Positions 44,522 to 51,991 of a stretch of DNA of 64,000 nt are shown here, one piece after another. The stretch lies in contig DASXGX010000160.1 of assembly GCA_036488815.1 (NCBI GenBank), positions 1-64,000 of the forward strand, written 5' to 3'. Position numbers and translations under genes: made by a program. The DNA comes from Roseiarcus sp036488815. Its GTDB lineage: Bacteria; Pseudomonadota; Alphaproteobacteria; Rhizobiales; Beijerinckiaceae. Positions within the stretch are counted from its first letter, which is position 1; every line of letters starts with the position of its first letter. The notes under the pieces are model-generated. The model was not told the DNA's origin and searched no databases. It saw only the letters and a program-made list of their open reading frames with translations.

Positions 44522-46269
44522 ATCGTCTCCACGATTTGCTTGAGTTCGTCCGGCGTATGGCGCGCGGCGAAATGCTGGAAGCTTTCCGCCGCGTTCTCGC
44601 GGCGCTCGAGATAGGCGCGCAGCAGGCTTTCGACCTTGCCCGGGCACTCGGTCGCCGGCACGTCGCGCCAGATCTCACGGCCGATGCCGGCGCATTCGGC
44701 GAAGCCGCCGCCAACGACGATCGTGTAACCTTCGACCGTGTCGTCGTCGCCGACCGCGACCTTCTGCGCCATCAGGCCGATGTCGCCGATGTAGTGTTGC
44801 GCGCAAGAATGATGGCAGCCGGTCAGATGGATGTTTACCGGCGCGTCGAGCGTGAGGCGGGCGTCGACATGATCGGCGATCTCGCCCGCGTGCTCCTTGG
44901 TGTGCGCGGCGGCGAATTTGCAGCCCGCCGCGCCGGTGCAGGCGACCAGGCCCGCGCGAAGGGACATCGCGCGCCAGTCGACGTCGAGCGTCTCGATCGC
45001 CGCTTTGGCCGCGTCGAGACGATCGTCGGCGACACCCGAGAGAAGCAGATTTTGCCAGACCGTCAGCCGCACTTCGCCGTCGCCGAATTCGCGCGCGACG
45101 GCGGCGAGCCCGCGCATCTGATCGGCGGTCAGCCTGCCCACAGGCAGCGCGACGCCGATCCAGTTCAAGCCGGGCTGGGCCTGCGGGTGGACGCCGATGT
45201 GGGCGCCCCGGTCGACCGGCGGCCGCGGCGCGATCGCGTTCGGCGCGATGCGTGTCAGCGGGCGGCCGAGCTTGGCCTCAACCGCCGCAAGATATTTCTC
45301 GACGCCCCAGGCATCGAGCACATATTTCAATCGCGCCTTGGCGCGGTCGGTGCGGTCGCCGCTGTCGGTGAAGACGCGCACGATCGCGTCGGCGATCGGC
45401 GTGCAGTCCTCCGGACGGCACACCACGCCGGTTTCGCGCGCGAGGTCGCGGTGGCCCGTTATGCCGCCGATGACGACGCGAAACCAGACGCCTGGTTCGA
45501 CCCCATGGCCTTCCGCGATGCGCACCGCCTGGAAGCCGATGTCGTTGGTCTCTTCCAAGGTCGCGATGCGGCCGCCGCCGTCGAAAGCGACGTTGAACTT
45601 GCGCGGCAGGCCGTTCAGCGAGCGATCGTTGAGCACGTGATAGTGCCATTCGCGGGCGAGCGGCCGCGTATCGCAGAGCTCCTGCGGATCGATCCCCGCG
45701 GTCGCCGAGCCGGTGACGTTGCGGATGTTGTCGGCGCCCGAGCCGCGCGACGAGAGGCCGAGGTCCTGCACCGCCTCGACGATCGCAGTCGCGTTCGCCG
45801 GCGCAATTTCGCGGATCTGAAGGTTGGCGCGCGTCGTCACATGCGCGTAGCCGCCGCCGAAGCGCACCGCAAGGTCGGCGAGGCCTGCGAATTGCGAGTG
45901 CGAAAGAACGCCGTTGGGGATCCTCAGGCGCAGCATGTAACTCGCCTGCGCCGGCGCGACATAGAAGAGGCCGTAGTAGCGCCAGCGGAAGTTGTCGTCG
46001 GGCTTCGGGAAGGCGCCGATCCGCGCCTGCGCCTTGAGGCGCGCATAGGCGTCGAACGGATGCTCGGCGCGCTTCCACTTCTCTTGATCCGCGAGCTTCT
46101 TGCCGGCGGCGACCGTCGCGTCCTGCGCGGCGAGATGCGCCGCGTCAGGGCCTATCGGCTTCGCCGCCGCGACCGCGGCTTCGGGCGCCTTCGCGCCACG
46201 CATCGCCTGGATGCCTGAGACAAAACCCTCAAGATAGCGCTTCTGATCGGAGCTGAAGTCGCCGCTCAT
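44518..46269 (-). CDS. nirA: Siroheme nitrite reductase, ferredoxin type
   Basis: The 583-residue enzyme reduces nitrite to ammonium with six electrons. It contains two ferredoxin-like halves with VTTRANLQIREI in the first and LTVWQNLLLSGV in the second. The cluster/siroheme ligands lie in CTGAAGCKFAAAHTK and GCHHSCAQHYIGDIG, matching the C-x5-C...C-x3-C pattern. The pattern differs slightly from sulfite reductases and NirB, and no FAD or NADH domain is present, so electrons must come from a partner such as the adjacent reductases. Two ATGs (46272, 46269) follow an AGGAGG ribosome site; the second has better spacing. Either overlaps the preceding gene. Confidence 0.92.
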   Translation of the reverse strand: MSGDFSSDQKRYLEGFVSGIQAMRGAKAPEAAVAAAKPIGPDAAHLAAQDATVAAGKKLADQEKWKRAEHPFDAYARLKAQARIGAFPKPDDNFRWRYYGLFYVAPAQASYMLRLRIPNGVLSHSQFAGLADLAVRFGGGYAHVTTRANLQIREIAPANATAIVEAVQDLGLSSRGSGADNIRNVTGSATAGIDPQELCDTRPLAREWHYHVLNDRSLNGLPRKFNVAFDGGGRIATLEETNDIGFQAVRIAEGHGVEPGVWFRVVIGGITGHRDLARETGVVCRPEDCTPIADAIVRVFTDSGDRTDRAKARLKYVLDAWGVEKYLAAVEAKLGRPLTRIAPNAIAPRPPVDRGAHIGVHPQAQPGLNWIGVALPVGRLTADQMRGLAAVAREFGDGEVRLTVWQNLLLSGVADDRLDAAKAAIETLDVDWRAMSLRAGLVACTGAAGCKFAAAHTKEHAGEIADHVDARLTLDAPVNIHLTGCHHSCAQHYIGDIGLMAQKVAVGDDDTVEGYTIVVGGGFAECAGIGREIWRDVPATECPGKVESLLRAYLERRENAAESFQHFAARHTPDELKQIVETM

Positions 46270-47540
46270 CATGCGGCCTCCTGAATGGAGGTTTCGTCGC
46301 CGAGACCACACATGGCGCGGCCGAATATGAGGCGGTCGCGAAACGGCGCGACATTGGCGCTCCCCCGGATGAGATCGCGATACCAGAGCGCGTCGTCGGC
46401 TTCCCCGACGAGGATCGCGCCGATCAGGCGGTCGCCGCGCAATACAAGCGTCTTGCAGACGCCGAGCGCACGATCTTCGAGCGTCATCGTCTGAGCGCCG
46501 GTCGCGTCCATGCTTTCGCCGGCGGAAAAGACGGGGATGCCGGAGACCTTGAGATTGGTCGCCAGCGCGGCGCCCTCGTAGCGCGCGTTCACGTCGCCGG
46601 CGAGCCGGCGCGCCAGTACGCGCGCCTGATCGTAAGCGGGTTCGACGAGGCCACAGACGACGCCGCGATGCTCGACGCATTCGCCGATCGCATGCGCGAA
46701 GGGCACGGTCGCCGTCATCGCGTCGTCGACCTTGACGCCCCGCCCGACCTCGAGGCCAGCGCTCTTGGCGAGCGCCGCGTTGGGCCGCACGCCCACGGCG
46801 ACGACGACGAGATCGGCGGCGAGCCGCCCGCCATCGGCGAACACGAGCGCCTTCGCGCCCGCGGCGTCCTCGACCCGGAGCGTCTCGGCTTTGAGCCTCA
46901 CGGCGACGCCCTTGCGTTCGATCGCCCGTTTGAGGAAGGAGGCGGAGCGCGCGTCGAGCTGACGCTCCATCAGCCGGTCCATCACATGGACGAGCGTCGT
47001 GGCGGCGCCGCGCTTGGCGAGCGCGCAGGCCGCCTCAATGCCGAGAAGGCCGCCGCCGATGACGACGACGCGCCGCTTCTGGCGCGCCGCCGCCTCCAGC
47101 GCCGGCAGATCGGCGAGATCGCGAAAGGTCATGACATTAGCGCTGTTCATGCCGGGAACGGGCGGTCGCATCGCGATCGATCCGGTCGCCAAAACGACTC
47201 GATCGAAGCCGATCTCACTCCCGTCGCACAGGCGCGCCGCGCGGCCCGCGAGATTGAGCGCCTCGACCCGGCGCCCTGGGATAAGGCGGAATCCGTGCGC
47301 GCGATACCAGGCTTCGTCGCGCAGCGCGATGTCGGCTTCGCCGACTTCGCCGGCCAGCAGCGCCGAGAGAAGCACGCGATTGTAGCCGGCGCGCGGCTCG
47401 GCGCCGACGATGGTCACGGCGAAGCGGCCCGGCGCGCGCACCGCGAGCTCCTCGCAGAGCTTCACGCTCGCCATGCCGCCGCCGACAATGAGAAGCCGTT
47501 CGGCGGCGTCTTGCACATGGTCGATTTGCGCCGAAGTCAT
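46269..47540 (-). CDS. FAD-dependent NAD(P) oxidoreductase, NirB/NasB N-terminal type
   Basis: The 423-residue protein corresponds to the FAD/NAD domain pair of NirB and NasB. The FAD motif is LLIVGGGMASVKLCEEL (residues 16-32), followed by YNRVLLSALLAGE, the second Rossmann motif RVVVIGGGLLGIEAACALAK, and the FAD-closing ADLVVVAVGVRPN. A 60-residue C-terminal domain contains LRGDRLIGAILVGEADDA. It lacks the BFD and siroheme parts of NirB; in this operon the BFD domain is on NasA and the siroheme enzyme is NirA. It therefore probably acts as the NAD(P)H entry point for NasA. It starts at ATG 47540 behind AGGAG. Confidence 0.87.
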   Translation of the reverse strand: MTSAQIDHVQDAAERLLIVGGGMASVKLCEELAVRAPGRFAVTIVGAEPRAGYNRVLLSALLAGEVGEADIALRDEAWYRAHGFRLIPGRRVEALNLAGRAARLCDGSEIGFDRVVLATGSIAMRPPVPGMNSANVMTFRDLADLPALEAAARQKRRVVVIGGGLLGIEAACALAKRGAATTLVHVMDRLMERQLDARSASFLKRAIERKGVAVRLKAETLRVEDAAGAKALVFADGGRLAADLVVVAVGVRPNAALAKSAGLEVGRGVKVDDAMTATVPFAHAIGECVEHRGVVCGLVEPAYDQARVLARRLAGDVNARYEGAALATNLKVSGIPVFSAGESMDATGAQTMTLEDRALGVCKTLVLRGDRLIGAILVGEADDALWYRDLIRGSANVAPFRDRLIFGRAMCGLGDETSIQEAA

Positions 47541-47571
47541 GTCGGGTCTCCTGTTGAAGCTCGGCGATGGG

Positions 47572-48786
47572 TCAGATGCGCGCCGCGGCGACGTCGTGCG
47601 CAGCCCAATCGGAGCGCCATCGTCGCTTGACGCGGGTCAGCGCGGCCAAGGCGACGAGAGCAAGCGTCGCGAAGATGAGAAAGCCCGCCTGGTAGCTGCC
47701 GGTGAATTGCTTGGAGAGGCCAAGGCTCGAGGCGAGGTAGAATCCGCCGACGCCGCCGGTCATGCCGACGAGGCCGGTCACGACGCCCATCTCGGCGCGA
47801 AAGCGCTGCGGGACGAGCTGGAAGACGGCGCCGTTGCCCATGCCGAGCGCGAGCATCGCAACGAGCAGCGCCGCGAAGCCCAGCGGAAAGGAAGCGAAGC
47901 CGAAGCTGACGGCGACGAGGGCGACCGCGGCGACCGCATAGAGGGCGGTCAGCACGCGCACGCCGCCGATGCGGTCGGAGATCGCGCCGCCGATCGGTCG
48001 CACCAGCGATCCCGCGAAAACACAGGCCCCCGTGCAATAGCCGGCGCTCACCGCGTCGAGATGATATTGCGTGTTGAAATAGATGCCCAGCGACGACGCG
48101 AGGCCGGAGAAGCCGCCGAACGTCACCGCGTAATAGAACATGAAGAGCCAAGCGTCTGGCTGCCGCAGAACGCCGACATAGCCCGCCAGCGATTTTGCGG
48201 CGGGTGGATTGGGGCTGTCCTTGGCGCAGATCAGGTAGACCGCGAGGGCGAGGGTAAGCGGGATCGCGCAAAAGCCGATCACGTTGACCCAGCCGAACGC
48301 GGCCGCCAGCGCCGGCGCAAAAAGAGCGGCGAGCACCGTGCCCGAATTGCCGGCGCCGGCGATGCCGAGCGCGACGCCTTGATATCGCGGCGGGTACCAG
48401 CGCGAGGCGAGCGGCAGCGCGACGGCGAAGGAGGCGCCGGCGACGCCGAGCGCCAAGCCCAGCAGCAAAACGGCGGAGTAAGCGCGGACGCCAAGGCTCC
48501 AGAACGCCAGCAGCGCCGCGATGACGACGATCTGCCCGATGAGACCAGCACGCTTGGGCCCGAGGCGATCGACCAGCACGCCGTTGACGACGCGCAGCAG
48601 CGCGCCCGCCAGCACGGGCAGGGCGACCATGAAGCCCTTCTCCGCGGGATCGAGCTTCAGATCGGCAGCGATCTGGACGCCGAGCGGACCCAGGATGATC
48701 CACACCATGAAGCTCATGTCGAAATAGAGGAAGGCCGCCAGAAGCGTCGGCCAATGTCCCGACTTCAGGAAATCCCTGCTGTTCAT
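47572..48786 (-). CDS. narK: Nitrate/nitrite MFS transporter, NarK/NasA type
   Basis: The 404-residue inner-membrane protein has twelve spans and the nitrate-porter features: FLYFDMSFMVWIILGPLGVQ in the first span, a conserved AGALLRVVNGVLVDRLGPKR loop, GIAGAGNSGTVLAALFAP (nitrate signature) and a second signature GMTGGVGGFYL. It should import nitrate for assimilation. It is the first gene of the nas operon. The ATG at 48786 is preceded by a 150-nt leader with a terminator and two ANTAR-type hairpins, so expression of the entire operon depends on antitermination. Confidence 0.93.
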   Translation of the reverse strand: MNSRDFLKSGHWPTLLAAFLYFDMSFMVWIILGPLGVQIAADLKLDPAEKGFMVALPVLAGALLRVVNGVLVDRLGPKRAGLIGQIVVIAALLAFWSLGVRAYSAVLLLGLALGVAGASFAVALPLASRWYPPRYQGVALGIAGAGNSGTVLAALFAPALAAAFGWVNVIGFCAIPLTLALAVYLICAKDSPNPPAAKSLAGYVGVLRQPDAWLFMFYYAVTFGGFSGLASSLGIYFNTQYHLDAVSAGYCTGACVFAGSLVRPIGGAISDRIGGVRVLTALYAVAAVALVAVSFGFASFPLGFAALLVAMLALGMGNGAVFQLVPQRFRAEMGVVTGLVGMTGGVGGFYLASSLGLSKQFTGSYQAGFLIFATLALVALAALTRVKRRWRSDWAAHDVAAARI

Positions 48787-48810
48787 CGCGCTCTTCCGTG
48801 CCTGCGGGCC

Positions 48811-48872
48811 AAAAACAAAAAGCCGCTCATGAATTCCTCGCGCCCGACCGCGGGAAATTCATGAGCGGCTTT
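48811..48872 (-). terminator. Intrinsic terminator in the narK leader (antitermination target)
   Basis: On the minus strand AAAGCCGCTCATGAATT (48872-48856) pairs perfectly over 17 bp with AATTCATGAGCGGCTTT (48835-48819), and a T tract (TTTTTGTTTTT, 48821-48811) follows. It ends 25 bp before the narK start. An intrinsic terminator in front of the first gene, not behind the last, is the arrangement of a transcription attenuator. Confidence 0.9.
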
Positions 48873-48879
48873 GCTCGAT

Positions 48880-48922
48880 GCCGTCCGTCGTTGGAGCGGC
48901 GCGCCCGGGCGTCGCTGCCCGG
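48880..48922 (-). ncRNA. Tandem hexaloop hairpins, ANTAR (NasT) target RNA
   Basis: Two hairpins lie in line in the leader transcript. P1 (48922-48905) has a 6-bp stem CCGGGC/GCCCGG with loop AGCGAC. P2 (48900-48880) has a 7-bp stem GCCG(C)TCC/GGACGGC with one bulged C and loop AACGAC. Both loops have A at position 1 and G at position 4, the conserved bases of ANTAR-binding RNAs, and a 4-nt linker separates the stems. P2 ends 7 nt before the terminator stem. NasT, an ANTAR protein, is encoded 1.2 kb upstream. Binding would be expected to block the terminator, as known for NasR/NasT leaders. Confidence 0.88.
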
Positions 48923-48942
48923 ATCAATGTCAAATCCTTCGA

Positions 48943-48958
48943 AGCAAAAACAGTGCCA
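48943..48958 (-). promoter_or_regulatory. Sigma-54 (RpoN) promoter of the nas operon
   Basis: The minus strand reads TGGCAC-N5-TTGCTT, with GG and GC at the exact -24/-12 spacing. Transcription should begin near 48932 and give a leader of about 150 nt before narK. RpoN control fits nitrogen regulation by NtrC. Confidence 0.85.
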
Positions 48959-49035
48959 TGGTCCGCCACGACAAAAGAAGCATGAAGCGCAATAGGTTAG
49001 CCAGAATGGGCGGAAAGGCGCGCGGCGCCGCAATG

Positions 49036-49052
49036 TTGTGTGCAACGCACAA
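49036..49052. promoter_or_regulatory. Inverted repeat upstream of the RpoN promoter (possible NtrC site)
   Basis: TTGTG-N7-CACAA is a perfect 5-bp inverted repeat, with an inner TGTGC/GCACA reading. It lies 80-95 bp upstream of the -24 element, a normal distance for an enhancer-binding protein. It only partly matches the NtrC consensus as I recall it (TGCACC/GGTGCA). Confidence 0.4.
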
Positions 49053-49105
49053 TATTTTGGCACGGCGCCTAGCTGGCTGCGCCGCGGCCGCTTGCGAGGC
49101 TCGGC

Positions 49106-50149
49106 TTACGCCTGCGCCGCTGCGAAAAGGTCGGCGCGGAAAAGATCGCGCGCGATCCGGCGGGTCTCGTCATCCGCAGCGATCTGACCCGCCGCGATCA
49201 TGGCCTCGATCACCTGATCGGCGCGCGCTGGGCTCGGGGCGAGCGCTGCGCGGTCGATGCGCAGATAGTCGGGCGCAATTCGCCTGGCGCGCCCTCCGCC
49301 GATCTCGAGGCGACCGGCGAGAATCGCTTCGATCGTCGCCGCCGGCGCGTCGAGATAGTGCGGGCGCGACAGATATTCGGCGAGCCGGGCGCGGGCGCGC
49401 GGGTCTTCGGCCCATTGCGCGGCGGCGAGCACGGCGCGGGTCAGGGCGATCGCGGTTTCCGGACGGCGTTCCGCCTCGGCCGCGCGCAGCACGAGCAGCT
49501 TCTCGGGCGCGTCGGCAATGAGATCGACGCCGAGCGCGACGATCGCCCCGCTTCCCGCTTCGACTGCGAGTGCGTTCCAGGGCGCGCCGGCGCAAAAGCC
49601 GTCGATCTGACCGCTGGCGAGGCTCGCCGCCATGAACGGCGGCGGCAGGACCACGAGCGGCACGTCCTCGCCCGCCTTCAGCCCGCCTCTACGCAGGAAT
49701 TCGTCGATCAGCAACGTGTGCATGGAGAATGGAAAGACGGAGGCGAGCACCGGCGGCTCGAGCCCTTCGCGAGCGCGCCGCTTGACCAGATCGGCGAAGG
49801 CCGTCGCGGCCACCCCGACGTCATCGAGCGGGCCCGCCGCCTCGCTCATTTCACGCGCGAGCGCGCTCGACAGGGTGATCGAATTGCCGTTCATGTTGAG
49901 GAGGGCCGGGGCGGCCATCGGCACGCGCAGATGTCCGAGGCCGAGCGTCGCGGCGATCGCCGCCGGCGCGAGCATCTGCGCCGCGTCCAGCATTCCGACC
50001 GAGAGCCGGTCGCGCAGATTGGCCCAGCTGACCTCGCGCGCCAGCTCGAGCGAAAGCCCCTCGCGCTCGGCGAAACCTTCTTCGCGCGCGGCGACGAGAA
50101 GCGCGGCGTCGACCAGTGGCAGGAAGCCGATGCGGAGCGTCGTCGTCAT
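49106..50149 (-). CDS. nasS: Nitrate/nitrite sensor NasS
   Basis: The 347-residue protein resembles the NrtA/CmpA substrate-binding family (LRIGFLPLVDAALLVAAREE, LVVLPPPFMAASLASGQIDG, FCAGAPWNALAVEAG) but has no signal peptide, which is the mark of the cytoplasmic sensor NasS. In known systems NasS holds NasT inactive and releases it when nitrate or nitrite binds. Its ATG overlaps the nasT stop, so the pair is made together. It sits directly upstream of the narK leader it should control. In several characterised species the order is nasS then nasT; here nasT comes first. Confidence 0.88.
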   Translation of the reverse strand: MTTTLRIGFLPLVDAALLVAAREEGFAEREGLSLELAREVSWANLRDRLSVGMLDAAQMLAPAAIAATLGLGHLRVPMAAPALLNMNGNSITLSSALAREMSEAAGPLDDVGVAATAFADLVKRRAREGLEPPVLASVFPFSMHTLLIDEFLRRGGLKAGEDVPLVVLPPPFMAASLASGQIDGFCAGAPWNALAVEAGSGAIVALGVDLIADAPEKLLVLRAAEAERRPETAIALTRAVLAAAQWAEDPRARARLAEYLSRPHYLDAPAATIEAILAGRLEIGGGRARRIAPDYLRIDRAALAPSPARADQVIEAMIAAGQIAADDETRRIARDLFRADLFAAAQA

Positions 50150-50718
50150 CGCAGCAAGCCCGCGGCAAGCACGACCGAGTGCGCGACTTCGGCGATGCGG
50201 CGGTTCTCGTTCATCGCCGCGCGTCGCAACAGCGCGTAGGCTTCCTCCTCCGAAATCGACTTGGCCTTCATCAGGATTCCCTTGGCGCGCTCGATCGTCT
50301 TGCGTTCGGCGAGCTGGTCGCGCGCCTCTTCGAGTTCTCTTCGCAGCCGCTCGAAGGCGTTGAAGCGGCTGATCGCCATGTCGAGGATCGCTTTGACCCG
50401 CTCCTTGCGTAGCCCGTCGACGATATAGGCGGAGACGCCGGCGTCGACCGCCGCCTCGATCATCGCCGCATCCGATTGGTCGACGAACATCGCGACGGGC
50501 CGTCGCACGGTGCGGCTCACAGTGAACATGTTTTCGAGAATGTCGCGGCTTGGATTCTCGAGGCCGATCAGCACGACGTCGGGCTCCAGCGCGACGAGTT
50601 GCTTGAGCAGCGCGGTCATTTCCGTCACCCGCACGATGTCGGAGTGGCCGGCGCCACGCAGTCCCGATTCGATGATCGTCCCGCGCGCCGAGTTGTCGTC
50701 GACGATTACAACCCGCAT
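50146..50718 (-). CDS. nasT: ANTAR-domain antiterminator NasT
   Basis: The 190-residue protein has a receiver-like N-terminal domain (RVVIVDDN, residues 2-9) and a C-terminal ANTAR RNA-binding domain at about 128-185 (RKTIERAKGILMKAKSISEE, EEAYALLRRAAMNENRRIAE). In the receiver the usual phosphorylated aspartate position reads LIGLENP (Gly52), so activation by phosphorylation is unlikely; NasT is normally controlled by binding NasS. I use the ATG at 50718; an upstream extension has no family likeness. It should bind the tandem hairpins at 48880-48922 and allow transcription past the terminator. It is co-expressed with nasS. Confidence 0.92.
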   Translation of the reverse strand: MRVVIVDDNSARGTIIESGLRGAGHSDIVRVTEMTALLKQLVALEPDVVLIGLENPSRDILENMFTVSRTVRRPVAMFVDQSDAAMIEAAVDAGVSAYIVDGLRKERVKAILDMAISRFNAFERLRRELEEARDQLAERKTIERAKGILMKAKSISEEEAYALLRRAAMNENRRIAEVAHSVVLAAGLLR

Positions 50719-51210
50719 CGCAGGGTCTCGCGTCGGGGCGGAGAGCGTCGAGCAGACGTCACAATCGTCATGCCTCCGCGGCAAGCAAACGCCGTGCCGG
50801 CCATCGCTTGTCACGCGGCGCGCGCCGGCGCCGCGCCATCTTCAGGTTCGCCTCGATCGTTGAACGATCACGCGCCCGTCTTGGGCGAGACCATCGCTTC
50901 CGTGCTTCACGTCTGCACGACATCAGCATCGTCAATGCATCGTATTCGCTTGGCGTCAATGCAATTCGACGAACGACCGCACCCTGTCGCATACCAAGAT
51001 ATGAGTTCGCGCAACCCGCGCGGGGGTCCAACGTCAACCAACGTACGATACCGAATTGCGCCACGCACGACTAGAGTCCTAACCCGCCGCGCCTCGATCG
51101 CGAGTCAGCGTTGTCGAGCAGCGAAGGGCGCGGGAGTGGAGCGCGTGCACGTGATCGAATTCATCGAATCGTTGATGACCTTAGTGGCGCAGGGCAATTC
51201 CAAGTTTGGA
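50719..51210. other. Intergenic region between nasT and the secreted-protein gene
   Basis: This is a divergent gap of about 490 bp. It must hold the nasT promoter and probably that of the plus-strand gene. GTCAATGCA occurs twice (near 50931 and 50956). I see no ANTAR-type hairpins or sigma-54 site here. Long frames that cross it are not supported by any protein likeness. Confidence 0.5.
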
Positions 51211-51969
51211 ATGCGGCCCAACGCGCTGACCCGACTCATGACGGTCACCGCCGCAGTGGCGCTGGCCTGCGGCCCTGTCGCAGCACAAGTTGCACCCGGA
51301 ACTTCGCCGCTTGGCATGTCGTCCCCACTTGGCGTCGGTTCCGCAGCGCCGGTCCCACCCACCCTTGTCCCCCTGGGCGCAACAGCGGTCCCGGTCCAAG
51401 GGGTGAGCCCGATGGCGTCGTCCGGATTCGCGCCGCCGTCGACGGGCTCACGCCGGGGGTGCGCCGGCTTCGGAAGTTCGATGGCGGAGTCGTCATACGG
51501 CCTGGGAACTGTGGTCACGACGTCAGGAACGGGAGTTTCGTCGTCGGGCATGGGAGATTCGTCAGGGATGGGCAGCTCGTCCTCAGCCGCGGGCGGCATA
51601 TCCTCAGGCATTCGAAGCCCAATGACCGGGTCCTCGTCGGGCGCCGGCCTGTCGACTGGCGAGACTTCGGGGGCGCCCTCGACGTTTGACGGCGGCGGTA
51701 TGGCCGGAGATGCGTCGGGCACCTGTGCGACGGACGGCAGCTCTTTGGCGGGATCTGCGGCGTCCGCCTCGTCGCCTGAGCGCGTTGGAATTCCGTTGGG
51801 CTCCACCGAGCTGGGAGCCGGAGGCCTCAGCCCGTTCTCCACCGTTCCATCTCTGAATTATTTGTCGGAGCCTTTGATGACAAGCCCGTATCCGTCGCCG
51901 GCGACCGGAATGTCTTCGATGACCGGAATGTCCTCGATGACCGGAACGTCTACGTTTTCCGGTCGCTGA
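51211..51969 (+). CDS. Secreted Ser/Gly/Thr-rich protein of unknown function
   Basis: The 252-residue product starts with a plausible signal peptide (RLMTVTAAVALACGPVAAQ, cleavage after AAQ or VAA). The rest is low-complexity, rich in Ser, Gly, Pro and Thr, with SPLGMSSPLGVGS, repeated SSGMGDSSGMGSSSS and GIPLGSTELGAGGLSP. The last motif is one I associate with small exported proteins of Hyphomicrobiales. It ends in an 18-bp tandem repeat. No enzyme motif is present. Start choice is uncertain (ATGs at 51175, 51211 and 51238). It ends 22 bp before the RND adaptor gene on the same strand, so the two may be co-transcribed. A minus-strand frame over the same DNA is judged a shadow. Confidence 0.6.
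   Translation: MRPNALTRLMTVTAAVALACGPVAAQVAPGTSPLGMSSPLGVGSAAPVPPTLVPLGATAVPVQGVSPMASSGFAPPSTGSRRGCAGFGSSMAESSYGLGTVVTTSGTGVSSSGMGDSSGMGSSSSAAGGISSGIRSPMTGSSSGAGLSTGETSGAPSTFDGGGMAGDASGTCATDGSSLAGSAASASSPERVGIPLGSTELGAGGLSPFSTVPSLNYLSEPLMTSPYPSPATGMSSMTGMSSMTGTSTFSGR
51903..51953 (+). repeat. 18-bp tandem repeat in the 3' end of the secreted-protein gene
   Basis: GACCGGAATGTC(T/C)TCGAT occurs twice in full, then as a partial third copy, encoding T-G-M-S-S-M units. Such coding repeats can change copy number by slippage. Confidence 0.85.
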
Positions 51970-51991
51970 ACACCATCTCGCAGGGGCGCAC

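Noticed and set aside
51105..51842. Minus-strand 245-residue Pro/Glu/Asp-rich frame opposite the secreted-protein gene
   Set aside because: The plus-strand frame has a signal peptide, recognisable motifs and coding tandem repeats; the minus frame has none and ends in no recognisable domain.
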